In this document: positions 21,832 to 34,074 of the stretch, piece after piece | Layout: every line of letters begins with the position of its first letter | Numbering within the stretch: the stretch's first letter is position 1 | DNA from: Cymodocea nodosa | Taxonomy: Eukaryota; Streptophyta; Magnoliopsida; Alismatales; Cymodoceaceae | Length of the DNA: 64,000 nt | Assembly: GCA_036874045.1 (NCBI GenBank) | Contig: JAZBRI010000009.1 | Coordinates: 248,001-312,000 of the forward strand | Direction of reading: 5' to 3' | Notes under the pieces: model-generated | Databases searched by the model: none | What the model was told of the DNA's origin: nothing | What the model saw: only the letters and a program-made list of their open reading frames with translations | Program-made: the position numbers and the translations under genes

Positions 21832-23427
21832 TGTTAGGACCTTAAGGCTTACTAGAGGGGGGTGAATGGTAAAAATTCGTTTCTTAACAATTTAGAGGTA
21901 GTTTAATGTAAAGTGATAGCAAGCATACAATAAGGAAATCACATAGAGATTTTTAGGTGGTTCACCACTAACGGCTAGTCCACCCCCAAGGGATACTTGG
22001 GCTTCACTAAACTCTTGCAAACTTACAATCACTTGCTTTAAGGTTTAAGCAAGAACCAACTAACCATTCACTTGAGCTTCCTTGTCGAAGCTTCAATCAA
22101 TCCTTTCACTGAAGTTTTAATCTGTGTACTTCAGTAAATACTATCTTGTGAACAACAGAGTTGAATGCGTAATGAACTTCTGCAATTTGATCTGCAAATG
22201 TTGAAGATGATTTGATCTCTAAAGCTTTTGTTCTGTTGAGCTTGGTGTAAGTATAGGTATGAGCAAAACACTACTTAAATCCGTTGTCTGTATTTTGTAT
22301 ATATACTTGATATTTACAACGATCATATTTTCTTCCAACGGATGTATTCTACTGTACTTGATTAGACTCAAGTCCCAATACGGTAAGTTACCGTTCAGAA
22401 AATCGTTTCAAGATATCTTACCGATTTTCCTATCCTTTCGGAAAGTTAGTTGTGCAACTCTCCGAAGAGTATCTGTAACTCACCGAAAGATCACTTAAAC
22501 TTTACTGCTAGGTAGGATTCCAGAATATTTACTGTGAGCTATCATTCAATCGGATACTTATAACTGTAACTCACTAAATAGTTATATACCTATTAGATAG
22601 TTTGTCTCTGTTAACTTTTCGATTGCTTTAATTCAGCACGTGCATAAAGGCCGACTTAAGTTTCGGATGGTTATCCTTGTAACTTACCAAAACGCTTCAG
22701 GATTTCGGAGAGTTATCTTTCTAACTCTCCGAAAACTTATTTGCACTTCTTTCTGGAATTCTGCATGTGGGAAATTCAATGACTTAAGTTTCGGATGGTT
22801 ATCCCTGTAACTCACCGAAACGCTTTAGGATTTCGGATAGTTAACTTTCTAACTCTCCGAAAACTTATTTGCACTTCTTTCTGGAATTCTGCACGTGGGA
22901 AATTCAATGACTTATGTTCTGGAAAGTTATACCTGCAACTTACCGAAAAACTCGAATAGTTATCTAACTCTCTGAAAAGAAAACTCGGATAGTTATCTAA
23001 CTCTCGACAAGTCCTTTAAGCTTCCGTTCAGTATTTCTACACGCGGTTTATTGAATGACTTAACTTTTGGATAGTTATACCTGTAACTCTTTGAAAAGTC
23101 CTTTAAGCTTCCGTTCAGTATTTCTGCACGTGGTTTATTGAATGACTTAACTTTTGGATAGTTATACCTGTAACTCTTCGAAAAGTCCTTTAAGCTTCCG
23201 GATAGTTAACTCCTTAACTATCCGATCATTCAATCCCACTTAACCTGAGAATTACACCTTTTAATTGTTTGATTTTCTGCAACAGCATATTCTGAGATTT
23301 ACTACCACCTGTTTGCTGCTTCGATTTGTCTGTCTTCTGATCTTTTTGCTGTACAGACTAATCCTGATAAATACAATTCAAAACCTTACATTGATTTTTG
23401 CATTATCAAAATCTAGAGGTCCTTTCA
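21832..23427 (-). repeat. 5' LTR of element B (1.6 kb)
   Basis: On the element strand it starts TGAAAGGACCTCTAGATTTT and ends CCTTAAGGTCCTAACA. It carries the CGGATAGTTA / TAACTATCCG inverted pairs, including a perfect hairpin with 11-bp arms at 23199-23224, and several CACGTG or CACATG words. A conserved R/U5 block, GGTGGTTCACC...CCACCCCCAAG, sits near 21955-21990. Confidence 0.85.
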
Positions 23428-23442
23428 TACTATAGTTAACTA

Positions 23443-25404
23443 TGTTAGGATCGATAGGCTCACCAAAGGAGGGTGAATGGTGAAAGTGTGTAGTTTTTAA
23501 AATTCTTTTGATGTTGAATTGAATGATTCAACAGAAATGTAATGAGATGAAACTAAGCGAATGCAAATCAGTAGAGACAAGAAACACAACAAATTTTTAG
23601 GTGGTTCACCAACTTGGCTAGTCCACCCCCAAGATTCACTTGGGCTTTAATAAGTGTTTCAACACTTACACACGTGCTTTCAGGTTAAAGTAAGAGTTTT
23701 CAGGTATAAACTTCAGTAAACCAACCTCTAGAGTTTTCAGGTCAAAACTCAAACCAACACTAAATGTAGCTTTCAGGTTGAAGCCACGAACCAATAGCTT
23801 TAATCTTTCGATCAGAGTTTTGGTGCACAGAGCTTTTTCTACAATAGATCTTTAGAATATGCTTCACTGTTTGTAGACTTGGGTGTAATTGGAATTGGAG
23901 TGTAGCTCACTGTATGTGGTATATCTGTTATCTTTGTGTTTTCCTTTCTTAAACTCCGCATATTTATACCAAAGGTATAACGATCATATTTCTCTGTCAA
24001 CGGATGTATTCTATTGTACTTGAGTAGACATCAGTCAAATACGGTAAGTTACCGTTCAGAAAGTTATTTCAAGATGTCTTACCGATTTTCCTAACATTTC
24101 AGATAGTTAGTTGTGTAACTCTCCGAAGAATATCTGTAACTCACCGAAAGATCACTTAAACCTTTTTGTTAGGTAGGATTCCAGAATATTTACTGTGAGC
24201 TGTCATTTAGTCAGATACTTATAACTGTAATTCACTGAATAGTTATATAACTGTCGGATAGTTGGCTATAATATTCTTTTATTAACTTTTCGATTGCTTC
24301 AATTTAGCATGTGCATAAAAGGCTGACTTAAGTTTCGGATGGTTATCCTTGTAACTCACCTAAACGCTTCAGGATTTCGGATAGTTATCTTTCTAACTCT
24401 CTGAAAACTTATTTGAGCTTCTTTTTGGAATTCTGCACATGGGAAATTCAATGACTTAAGTTTCAGATGGTTATCCCTGTAACTCACCGAAACACTTCAA
24501 GATTTCGGATAGTTATATTTTTAACTCTCCGAAAACTTATTTGAGCTTCTCTTTGGAATTCTGCACGTGGCAATTTCAATAACTTAAGTTTCGGATAGTT
24601 AAATTGTAACTTACTGAAACTCTCTTTGAAATTTCGGATAGTTATCTAACTCTCCGATTTTGCCTTTTTAAGCTTCTAACTACCGGCTTCTCCATTTTGC
24701 ACGTGCGTAATAAAATGACTTAAGTTCCGGAAAGTTATACCTATAACTTACCGAAAAACTTGAATAGTTATCTAACTCTCCGAAAAGAAAACTCGGATAG
24801 TTATCTAACTCTTCGACAAGTCCTTTAAGCTTCCGTTTTGTATTTCTGCACATGATTTATTGAATGACTTAAGTTTCGGATAGTTAGCCTTTCTGACTTT
24901 CCAATTTTCCTTTTTCTTTCGGATAGTTAACTCCATAACTTTCAGATCATTCAACCAACTTAACTATCTGATTTAATAACTCCTTGAAGGATTTCTAAAA
25001 TCAGATAGTTATCCTTCTAACTGCTCGACAAACTTGGTGCTGTTTTACTTTTCGGATACTTGGTCTTGTAACAGTTCGATTTTCCTGTAACTTGAAAGAA
25101 ATATCATCTGGAACCTTCTCGATCTGTTCGTCTGCTGGGAATTTGTTCTAACAGCCTTCTAATCTAATGTAGTATAGACTTAACTGTGAAATACATTATG
25201 TTTCCTCACATAGGTTTTGCATTATCAAAATACTCGGGTTCTAACAATCTCCCCCTTTTTGATAATGACAAAAACCTTTATAATTATTTACATGTATTTC
25301 ACTCCCTAGTGTATTTCTATACATTCAGTCACAAAGAAAAATAAAACAAGAATTTATCAATACTATACAAACGAGGAGGGATTCCTCCCCTTGACTTTGA
25401 GCTG
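23443..25404 (-). mobile_element. Element C: 3' LTR, PPT and 158 bp of internal sequence
   Basis: The LTR spans 23443-25246 (TGTTAGGATCGATAGG to GGTTCTAACA on the plus strand; 1.8 kb) and belongs to the same family as the element A LTR. The polypurine tract follows at 25248-25260 (ATCTCCCCCTTTTT as plus strand). Internal sequence then stops at 25404, where the LTR of element D begins. No coding part of C remains. Fifteen bases (23428-23442) separate it from element B. Confidence 0.85.
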
Positions 25405-27062
25405 TGTAGGATCGTATGGCTACACAAGAGGGGGGTCAATTGTGTATTTTTAATATTTTCTGAAATATAATTGAAACTTTAAAACTCAAAAACAAGTCGA
25501 GACATTGTTTTCATAAAATCATTTTTATTCAAGGTTTCAATTACAATATATAATTCAATTCTCCTCAGAAATTGTAGATGCAATTATATTTCGATACCAT
25601 GTATCATCTAAACAATTTCATAACTACAAATAGAGAAAACTAATTTGCGGAATTTAAAACTTTTCTCCTTATTTGAGATCTTTCTTCTTCTTCTTTTTCT
25701 TCTTCAACAATTCTTTAGTGATGAATATCTTGTCTTTTCATGCTTCACCGAATTTGCTTTCTTCTGATACTTCAAATCTTCAGTGATGAAAATCATACCT
25801 TTTTATGCTTCATTGAACTTTCTTCCACTTGAGAGATTTTCCCCGAGAAGGTGTTTTTGATCCTTGAAAAGGATTTTTCTTTTGGTGTGTAAGGATGGTT
25901 TGATCCTTGAAAAGATTTTTCGTTTTATGTGCAAGGACGGTTTGATCAACGAGAATTCTATGCCTTTTATACTGTATCTTCATTTCATGCATGTCCTTCA
26001 CGTTTAACCACTACCAGTATTCCACTTCTCTACGTCTTTTCTTTTTCCTTCATCGAAACACACACGTTGTAACCCACGTTTATATTTCGAATTTCCTTTA
26101 ATCATCAGTCCTGGATCTCTGAAAAATTTCCTACAAAATAAACTTTTTCGTCCAAAAGTTTTTCATCAGTGTAATAAGAAGTCGTTACTTTAATGTTAAC
26201 TAAACGAGTAACACAAGTATATATATAACTTAATGTTTCTAACTTAACGAGTTCCTCATGTGCCATTTCACGTGCCAAGTACTGTAGCTAACTCAACGAA
26301 CTAAGTCCGTGGTGTTATGCTATCTCAATGAGCCATCTCTGTTGTGTTAAGATAACTCAACGAACCATTTCCGTTGTGTTATGATAACTCAACGAACAAG
26401 TAATAAACAAATGTTTTTATAATAAAAATTTTACCACGTGCAAAAATAACAACTTAAGTTTATAATGCTAACCTAACGCGTTGCCTTTGTATTCAATATA
26501 GCAACTTAACGCGTTTAGTTATGTTAACTTAACGAGTTAAAGATGTGCACCTCACGTGATACAATACAACATTCGTAACTTATAATTTCACCACATGTAT
26601 AACACTAACTTAACGAGTTCGTCTCTTCTTTTACTCACTAACTTAACGAGTTATCACGTGACCTATTTTAACCTTTAAGCCTCTAACTTAACGAGTTCTC
26701 ATGTGACCTATTTTAACCTTTAAGCCTCTAACTTAACGAGTTCTCACGTGACCTCTATACAAACAAAACTCTAACTTAACGAGTTGTCTAAACGTGCACT
26801 GTTCATGATACAGAAGATATAACATTAAAACATATCATGCTTTTCAATAAAAACACACGTTAACTTAACATTTAGTTAAATGAGAAATTAATGCAACGAA
26901 ACGACTAGATATTAACTTCAGATCCAATACAGACAAGTATTTATATTAGTAAGCTTTTTCTGTATTAATTGATGATTTTAATTTCTTTTCACAAGCAATA
27001 GTAATTGAGCAAATATGATTATTTTCATTCAGCACACATCATCAAAACAAAAATACTCAACA
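25405..27062 (-). repeat. 3' LTR of element D (1.66 kb)
   Basis: Plus-strand ends are TGTAGGATCGTATGG and AATACTCAACA. Its U3 is built of CTAACTTAACGAGTT and TAACTCAACGAA words with CACGTG boxes. A 45-bp unit is tandemly repeated at 26638-26682 and 26683-26727, with a partial third copy. The paired LTR at 34075-35876 has one unit fewer and a different ~215-bp segment near 35050-35265. Confidence 0.85.
26638..26754. repeat. 45-bp tandem repeat in the element D 3' LTR
   Basis: The unit starts CTAACTTAACGAGTT, contains CACGTGACC and ends AACCTTTAAGCCT. Two full copies are followed by a third that diverges after CACGTGACC. The other LTR of D has one full copy plus the partial one. Confidence 0.85.
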
Positions 27063-27063
27063 A

Positions 27064-27381
27064 TCTCCCCCTTTTTGATGATGACAAAACCATATTAAAT
27101 CAATTATGAAATATGTTTAACTCAACAAAGCACCTTTGTTGGGTTAACTTTTAATTCAACAAACTTGTTTGTTGACTTAAGTTTAGTTAAGCTTATTTCT
27201 ATTGTTTGTGTAAATTTTACCTCTCAGAACTAAAACTCTCAGATGTCAATAATTATATAAGTATCAGTTTTCTAATTATCATCTGTCAGATTACAATAAC
27301 CATTTAAATAGCATCTCCTTTTATAATATATATATGCACAATTAAGATCATAATCATCTTTTTATAATATTTCTCCCCTTT
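27064..27381 (-). other. Polypurine boxes of element D
   Basis: AAAAAGGGGGAGA next to the 3' LTR (27064-27076) is the probable plus-strand primer. A second box, AAAAAAGGGGAGAA, lies near 27371-27384. The region between is AT-rich and non-coding. Confidence 0.65.
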
Positions 27382-27560
27382 TTTGTCATTAATCAAAAAG
27401 ATAATTACAGAGAATATATATATGTATATAAGAGAATTACAACAACGATTTCTGTAAACAAGAATAATAATTGAACACATTTACAGAAAAATGTATTGTT
27501 CAATGAATCAAACAAGTAATACAAACATTACATTTTGTATTTAGAAAAAAACAAAAATAG

Positions 27561-29828
27561 TTATCGACCCCTCCTAAGTATATCACTTATAGCATTACAT
27601 ATTTTATCTCCTAGATGCCTAATATCATTTCTGATGTCGTTAAGCACTACATCTAAGTCAGGAGGTAGCTGGGTTTGCTGTTCTGCTTGAACTGAATAAC
27701 TTTGTTGTTGTTGTTGTATATGGTCTGTATCAGGTTGTTGTTGTTGTTGTCGTTGAGGTTTATGCATGGCCTGAAATTTTTGCAAATCTTTGACACTAAA
27801 TGCTCTCATGCCTTTAGTTTCAGAGGGCCAATCGAATAAATTCAATTGGCTTGCAATGAGTCTACATACAGCATCATCATAAAATAACTTTGAACTCATA
27901 TGCTGTAGTTGAGAAGTGAAAACATCAAACCAATTGATTTGAATTCTATTCAGCAAGCTATAAGTTGCATATAAACAACTTCTGCTGACTTCCATATTGT
28001 GTCCAACTCTCTGAAATAAATTTGCATGCAATATATTTGCAATAAACCTTGCCTCTACATTCAGATTTTCCATTAATCTCATTTAAGAATATACATCTGG
28101 AATTTTTGATAAAGACTGAATGTTCCATTCCAGTTGTCTTATTATGTCAAATCTGTTGGTAACAACAACACCTTCATTCTTTAATCCTAAAACTTCAAAA
28201 ATTAACTCAGGAGACAATATAAACTCCTGTTCATTTATTTGAGTTTTCAGAAAATTTCCATTCTTGACCAGATTGCTATAAAAAGCTGCAATAAGCTGTG
28301 TGTATTGCTTCCATTTCGTTCCTATTGGCAAGAATTTAATGAGGCCTTGAAACTCAAACAGATCTCTTATTTCCATCAAATTTCTGAATTTTATTGGATG
28401 AGTATGCAAAATCTGACATGTAATCAAATTATTGTATTTCTGCAATGCTTCTTCAGATCTAAAATGAATTGCATTACCTTGAATTTTTAATATTGTACAC
28501 AAAGAAGGTGATACCTGAAGTCATGATTCAGAGTTTAATTCATCTTCAGGAAACTCTTCTTCAAAATGAATGTCATGTTGTTCCTCTTCCAAAATATTAT
28601 CTTGAAGCTGCTCAGGTAAGCTTGATTCTTCAGCTTCAACAGTGTTAGGAACATTGTCAATATGCTCAACATTCATCTATTCAGTCTCTATAGAATGTTC
28701 AGAGTCTAATTTTTCCACAAATTCTACAACCGGTGTATCTGTCTGTAATTATTCATTTTGTTCAATAGATATTTCCATTGATTCATGCTGTGAATTCTCA
28801 GACTCTACTTCTATAGATTCCGTAAAAGGTTGGTTAACTTTTAGCTCTTCTAGAGTCTTAACATTTTCAATATATGCTACTCCAGACAATTCAGCCTTTG
28901 AACTAGTTACTACTTCAACATTGTCAATTATATCTGCAATAACTTATTCAATGTTAGGTGCCTGATGCTCTAATTTGTCAATTTCTGCATCATCAGGACT
29001 TGTACTAATAGAAAAGCTTGAGCTCATATTTGACTTGGATTTCTTCTCAAGTTTTCTAGCAAGGGAAAATAAAGTCTCATTATCTTCATCAGTTTCAGTG
29101 TGTTCGGAACTGATGAGTTTATCAGATGCATAATAAGGTACAATGTCTAGACATACATTGTCCTTTGAAAATAAATTTTCATCTGATTTTCCTTTTTCAA
29201 AAGACTTTGTTTCCTTAGACATAATTTTTCTAACTTTCCTTCTTCTATAACATTTCTGTTTCTCCTTTTCAAGTATTGCTGTTTTCTTTTCAAATTGCTC
29301 CATAAAAGTTTTTTGCTTTAATTCTTCTAAGGCAATTTCTATTGCAACAGCCTTTTGAAGACTATCAACTTTTGTTTTGTCTACAGCAATATCTAATTCT
29401 ACTTGTTTTGAATATAAAGGAGTAGGGATAGCTGATTCATGCTCTTCCTCAAATACATGTAGTCTTGTACCATTTATAGGAGTTTGAGGAGTTCTATTTG
29501 ATGAACCTACACATTTTTCCAAATATTTTGCATACTGTTCCAAAAATGCAATCTCAGCACATTTCATTCTGTATTCTCTATCATATTTACTTCGAATACC
29601 CATGTATGTAATACTTGCATCAATATGTTGAAGTCATTGTGTAACTTCATCTAATATATCCTGAGAAAAGAAGTAATCTCTATAAAGTTCTTCTAACCTT
29701 TTGTCCACTCGAAATATTTTCTTGAACCAAGTACGTGGAACTTCATCATTCTTTATTTCTTTTCCTTTTGCATCTCTTTTACTTTTGCCTTTTCCTCTGC
29801 CATGACCTTTGTAGAACTTGGAGACCAT
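27561..29828 (-). pseudogene. Third open frame of element D (envelope-like position; plant transposon protein-like)
   Basis: A single reading frame runs from ATG 29828 (MVSKFYKGHGRGKGKSKRD) to TAA 27561, about 756 codons. It is broken only by stops at 29634, 28944, 28749, 28677, 28521 and 28083, with no frameshift. Parts: a Lys-rich start; a coiled-coil-prone segment (about 29300-29390, EIALEELKQKTFMEQFEKK); an acidic middle; a domain near 28090-28500 (QYTQLIAAFYSNLV...SPELIFEVLGL) resembling the plant envelope-like or putative plant transposon protein found in Sireviruses; and a Gln-rich end. No membrane segment or signal peptide is visible, so an envelope role is unsupported. A TATA-like box lies 83 bp upstream. 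Confidence 0.6.
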
Positions 29829-29852
29829 CGTCGCAGGTTGTAATAGCAACAA

Positions 29853-31406
29853 GCAGGAAAGATTTTCTTAACAAAGTTTACAAATAACCTAAGTGCCCGT
29901 ATAATAAGTGTTTAAATAGGGTTTTTAGGCGTATAACTCAACGTGAAGAGAAGTCGGATTTAGAAATAAAATAAATATTGAATAAAGCTTATTCAATCAA
30001 AGTACTTGAAATATTCAAGTATAACTCGTTGAGTTAACTAACCTAACGAGTAAAACGCTGTCTAGAGGCAGTTTTACACGTTACCTTATCTAACATAACG
30101 TCTAGTTAGTACACTTAAAACAATTTTCGGATGCTTCCAACTGAAACGTTCCGAAAACAACATACATGTTAAACTTAACATTATCTTGAGAACATTGTAA
30201 AATATTTGAACTTTGAATCTAAAATAGTTTATTTTTCTTTTTAAATTATTTCATCAAGATTTTAAGAGGACATTAATTCAAATTAACTAAGATTTGTATT
30301 CTAAATTATATTAATCTATTTTCGACATTGTTAATCCTCCCCATACAAATATACTTCAAATATAGTCAATCAAAATACAAAATATACTTGTAGTGATAAT
30401 AGATGTTAAGTATAACTATACTTTATATTTTCTTTTTAGAGACTTCCATTATCTTGACATCATCAAAAATGATTTTCAGAATCAATTCCTACTATATATG
30501 AATCAAAACACAACTTTGAACTCAATTCGATTAATTCAAGGAGAATAAAAGAATGTATCTCAAATAAACATTTTCAAAAGTACTAATGTTGATTCAATAA
30601 ATCAGTAGTCATATTGGTATAAACTATATGCGATTCAAAGATATCTGTAATTAATGAAACAACTTTTTCTTTTCAAAACAGTAAATATTGATAATTTTCT
30701 TTAAAAGTTAGTTTGAAAAGCTTGAATCATACAAGAGCTTTCTAATGTACCCGTGTAATGAGCTTTCAGTCAACAATCCCAAATTTGATCAGGACCTTAG
30801 GTTGCCAGATTTAAAGAATCCTTTTTCAGGACAACAATCCTTACATACCTATCTGCTCAAGTACAAAAGGCTCATGATCAAACTGATCAATAAACTCTCA
30901 AAGATTTTCACTTTGTAAGCACTTTTCATTTTAAGCACAGTATATATGTATTCCATTAATACAGATGCAATAAAACACAAATCTCATACAATTTTTACTT
31001 CTATGATTATACTGAGAATATGAATCAGTTTCAATAAGCTTATACTTTTGATTAACAGTTTAAGATGAGTTACATATAACTTATTCTACAAGTTTAATCA
31101 ATTAAGTCAAATTTATGCATGATCATATGCATTTTCCTTGATTCAAAGAAAACATTTAATCAAAATTTCAGAATGTTAGAAGTATTTAATGTTCTTCATT
31201 TACACTTCCACTTAAAATCGTAAAAACTATTAAAATTGATAAACTACTTAAAATCAATAAGATACTACTATGATTTTACAATAAATACATAGTATCTTAA
31301 GTAGCAGTTTAGATATTACTTTAAATATTTATAATAAGTATAAAATATCTATGAGGTGAACAACATCATCAATAATATTTATCTTTTTATGTGGAGTTTA
31401 AGCATT
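29853..31406 (-). other. Non-coding spacer of element D between RNase H and the third frame
   Basis: About 1.5 kb, AT-rich, no coding frame. Near 30027-30055 it carries AACTCGTTGAGTTAAC and AACCTAACGAG words like those in the D LTRs. It may hold a promoter for the downstream frame. Confidence 0.4.
29911..29918 (-). promoter_or_regulatory. TATA-like box upstream of the element D third frame
   Basis: TATTTAAA on the minus strand lies 83-90 bases before the ATG at 29828, in the context CCCTATTTAAACAC. It could drive a separate mRNA. This is inferred from position and sequence only. Confidence 0.35.
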
Positions 31407-34000
31407 TTACACATCACATAGCCTACAAATACCTAAATTTAATCTAATGTTGCATAATATATTTTCGTCTAGAGGTTTTGTAAATATATCAGCTAATTGA
31501 TTTTTACTAGACACAAATTCTAATTTAATTTTTCCTTTAATTACGTTATCTCTTAGAAAATGATGTCTAACCTCTATATGCTTTGCTCTTGAATGTAATG
31601 CAGGATTTTTGGAAAGATTTATTGCAGAACTACTGTCACAATAAATCTTAGTTGTATCATAAGATAATCCAAAATCTTCTAAAGTTTGCCTTATCCACAG
31701 AATCTGAGTGCAACACAGTGCAACAACAACATATTCAGCTTCGGTAGTAGAAAGTGCTACACAGTTTTGTTTTTTACTAAACCATGACACCAAATTATTT
31801 CCCAATAATTGACATGTGCCACTAGTACTCTTTCTATCAGATTTAGATCCTACATAATCAGCATCAGTATATCCTATAAGATCTATTGAACTATCCTTAG
31901 AATAATATAGTCCGAAATTTTTAGTTCCTTGTATATATCTAAATATTCTTTTAACTGCAATTAAGTGTGATTCTTTAGGATTAGATTGAAATCTAGCACA
32001 AACACACACAACAAACATAATATCAGGTCTTCTAGCAGTCAAATAAAGTAAAGAACTAATCATACTTCTGTATTTTCTTTGATCTATAGATTTTCCTATG
32101 TCATCAATATCTAACTTTAAAGTAGTACTCATAGGAGTTCCTCGAATCCTTGTATCATTAAAATTAAATTTCTTAAGCATTTCATCTACGTATTTTTCCT
32201 GATTTAAAAATATACCTTTATCCATTTGCTTAATTTGAAGTCCTAGAAAATATGAAAGTTCTCCTATCATACTCATTTCAAACTGATTAGTCATCTCTTT
32301 AGAGAATATTTCTATTAACTTATCAGAGGTTGCTCCAAAGATTATATCATCCATGTATATTTGAACAACAATCTGATATTTACCATCTCTCTTAATAAAT
32401 AGAGTATGATCCACTTTTCCCATGATATAATCTTTTTCTATTAAAAAGTAGACAATCTTTCATACCATGATCTAGGTGCTTGCTTCAAACCATATAAGGC
32501 TTTCTTCAATTTATACACAAAGTCAGGATTTTTAATATCTTCAAATCCAGGTGAGTGTTTTACATAGACTTCTTCATTAATTAAACCATTTAGAAATGCA
32601 CTCTTTACATCCATTTGATATAATTTAAAATCCATATAACAAGCATAGGCCAATAATATTCTAATACTTTCTAACCTAGCCACAGGAGCAAATGTTTCAT
32701 CATAATCTAATCCTTCTTCCTATGTATACCCTTGTGCAACTAATCTAGCTTTATTCCTTATAATTTGACAAGTTTCATTAGTTTTGTTTCTAAAGATCCA
32801 CTTTGTACCTATTATGGACTGATTTTCTAGTGGAGAAACTAATTCCCATACATCATTTCTGATGAATTGATTTAGTTCTTCTTGCATTGCCACTATCCAA
32901 TTTTCATCAGATAATGCTTCTTGTATATTCCTTGGTTCCACCATAGAAACAAACATACACATACTATTTAAATTTACTGAAGCTCTAGTTTTAATTCCCT
33001 CATTAATATTACCAATGACTTGAGTAATGGGATGTGATGAAGAATAACGCCAATTTCTCTGATTTTCCTCAATATTCTCATCAACATCTGAAAGTCCATC
33101 ACTTTCATCATTAGTTTGATCATTTAAGTTCATATTTTTGATTTTCTCAGATAAATCATCAATCTCTCTTTTGATCTCTAACTCATTTGGAAAATTGATC
33201 ATATCATCATTATTAGCTTTAGATTGAGATTCTCTAAGAGAATTTTCATTGAAGCTTACATGGAAAATTTCTTCAATAGTCCTAGAGGTATTGTTATATA
33301 CTCTATAGGCTTTACTTCTAGTAGAGTAACCTACAAAAATTTCTTCATCCGATTTGGCTTCAAATTTATCCCTTTTATCCTTAGTATTAAGAATAAAACA
33401 CTTGTAGCCAAATGGTTTCATATAGGAAATTTTTGGAACCCTATTAAACATAATTTCAAAAGGAGTTTTATTAACATGAGGTCTTAAATGACTTCTGTTA
33501 ATAACATAACAAGCTGTATTTACTGCTTCAGCCCAAAGATTTTGAGGTAACTTATGTTCATTCAACATAGTTCTAGTCATTTCTTGAAGTGATCTATTCT
33601 TTCTCTCAACAACACCATTTTGACATGGTGCTCTTGGAAAAGAAAATCTGTGGTCAATGCCATGCTCATTACAATAGTTATCCATTTGATCAAATTCAGT
33701 TCCATGATCACTCCTAAGTTTTTGAATAGAGACACTTTGCTCATTTTGAACAAAATTGCAATACATTTTAAATTTTTCAAAAACTTTTGTCTTAGATGCT
33801 AGAAAATATACCCAAGTGTATCTAGAGAAGTCATCTACTAAAACAAATACATACCATTTACCACCTAGACTCATGATTCTTGTTGGTCCAAATAGATCCA
33901 TTCTTGTTGTTATTTCAATATTTTTCAATTCTAAGTTTAGTTTGAGTTTTGTGCCCTCTATTTGTTTGATTTTATGTTTCCTTGTGTGGATTCTTCTCAA
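31407..34000 (-). pseudogene. Element D pol: partial integrase, reverse transcriptase, RNase H
   Basis: The frame opens close to the LTR with divergent text, then the integrase core from TTRMDLFGP onward: D (MDLFGP), D (SDHGTEF) and E (QNGVVERKN) are intact. The integrase tail and RT start follow, with one stop near 32720, then [11 protein letters not shown], a one-base frameshift in a T-run near 32430, the RT active site YMDD, and RNase H (ALSTTEAEYV, YCDSSSAINL, ADIFTKPL) to 31407. Protease, GAG-pre-integrase and gag are missing. The protein is clearly different from A, B and E, so D is a distinct family. Confidence 0.85.
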
Positions 34001-34074
34001 ATGTTTGTTCCTCTAACTCTATCGTAGTTTAGAAGTTTTTTACTTAACTCTAACGTCCTGATTTACTTGATTTT

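Larger units (their letters stand above)
15929..23427 (-). mobile_element. Element B: Sirevirus-like Copia retrotransposon, near full length
   Basis: On the minus strand the order is 5' LTR (21832-23427), primer site (21818-21829), gag (20236-21779), pol (17172-20237), polypurine boxes (16821-17025) and a truncated 3' LTR (15929-16819). It is the most complete Sirevirus-like copy here, with protease, integrase, RT and RNase H all present. The 3' LTR lacks its last ~700 bp, lost at the junction with element A. Stops and at least three frameshifts make it inactive. Confidence 0.85.

Noticed and set aside
26281-26830. CRISPR-like array from regularly repeated TAACTTAACGAGTT words
   Set aside because: Repeats are degenerate, irregularly spaced and sit inside an LTR of a plant retrotransposon; there are no cas genes.
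27561-29828. Calling the element D third frame a true envelope glycoprotein
   Set aside because: No signal peptide, membrane anchor or glycoprotein-like cysteine pattern is visible; only its position and a plant transposon protein-like segment support the name.
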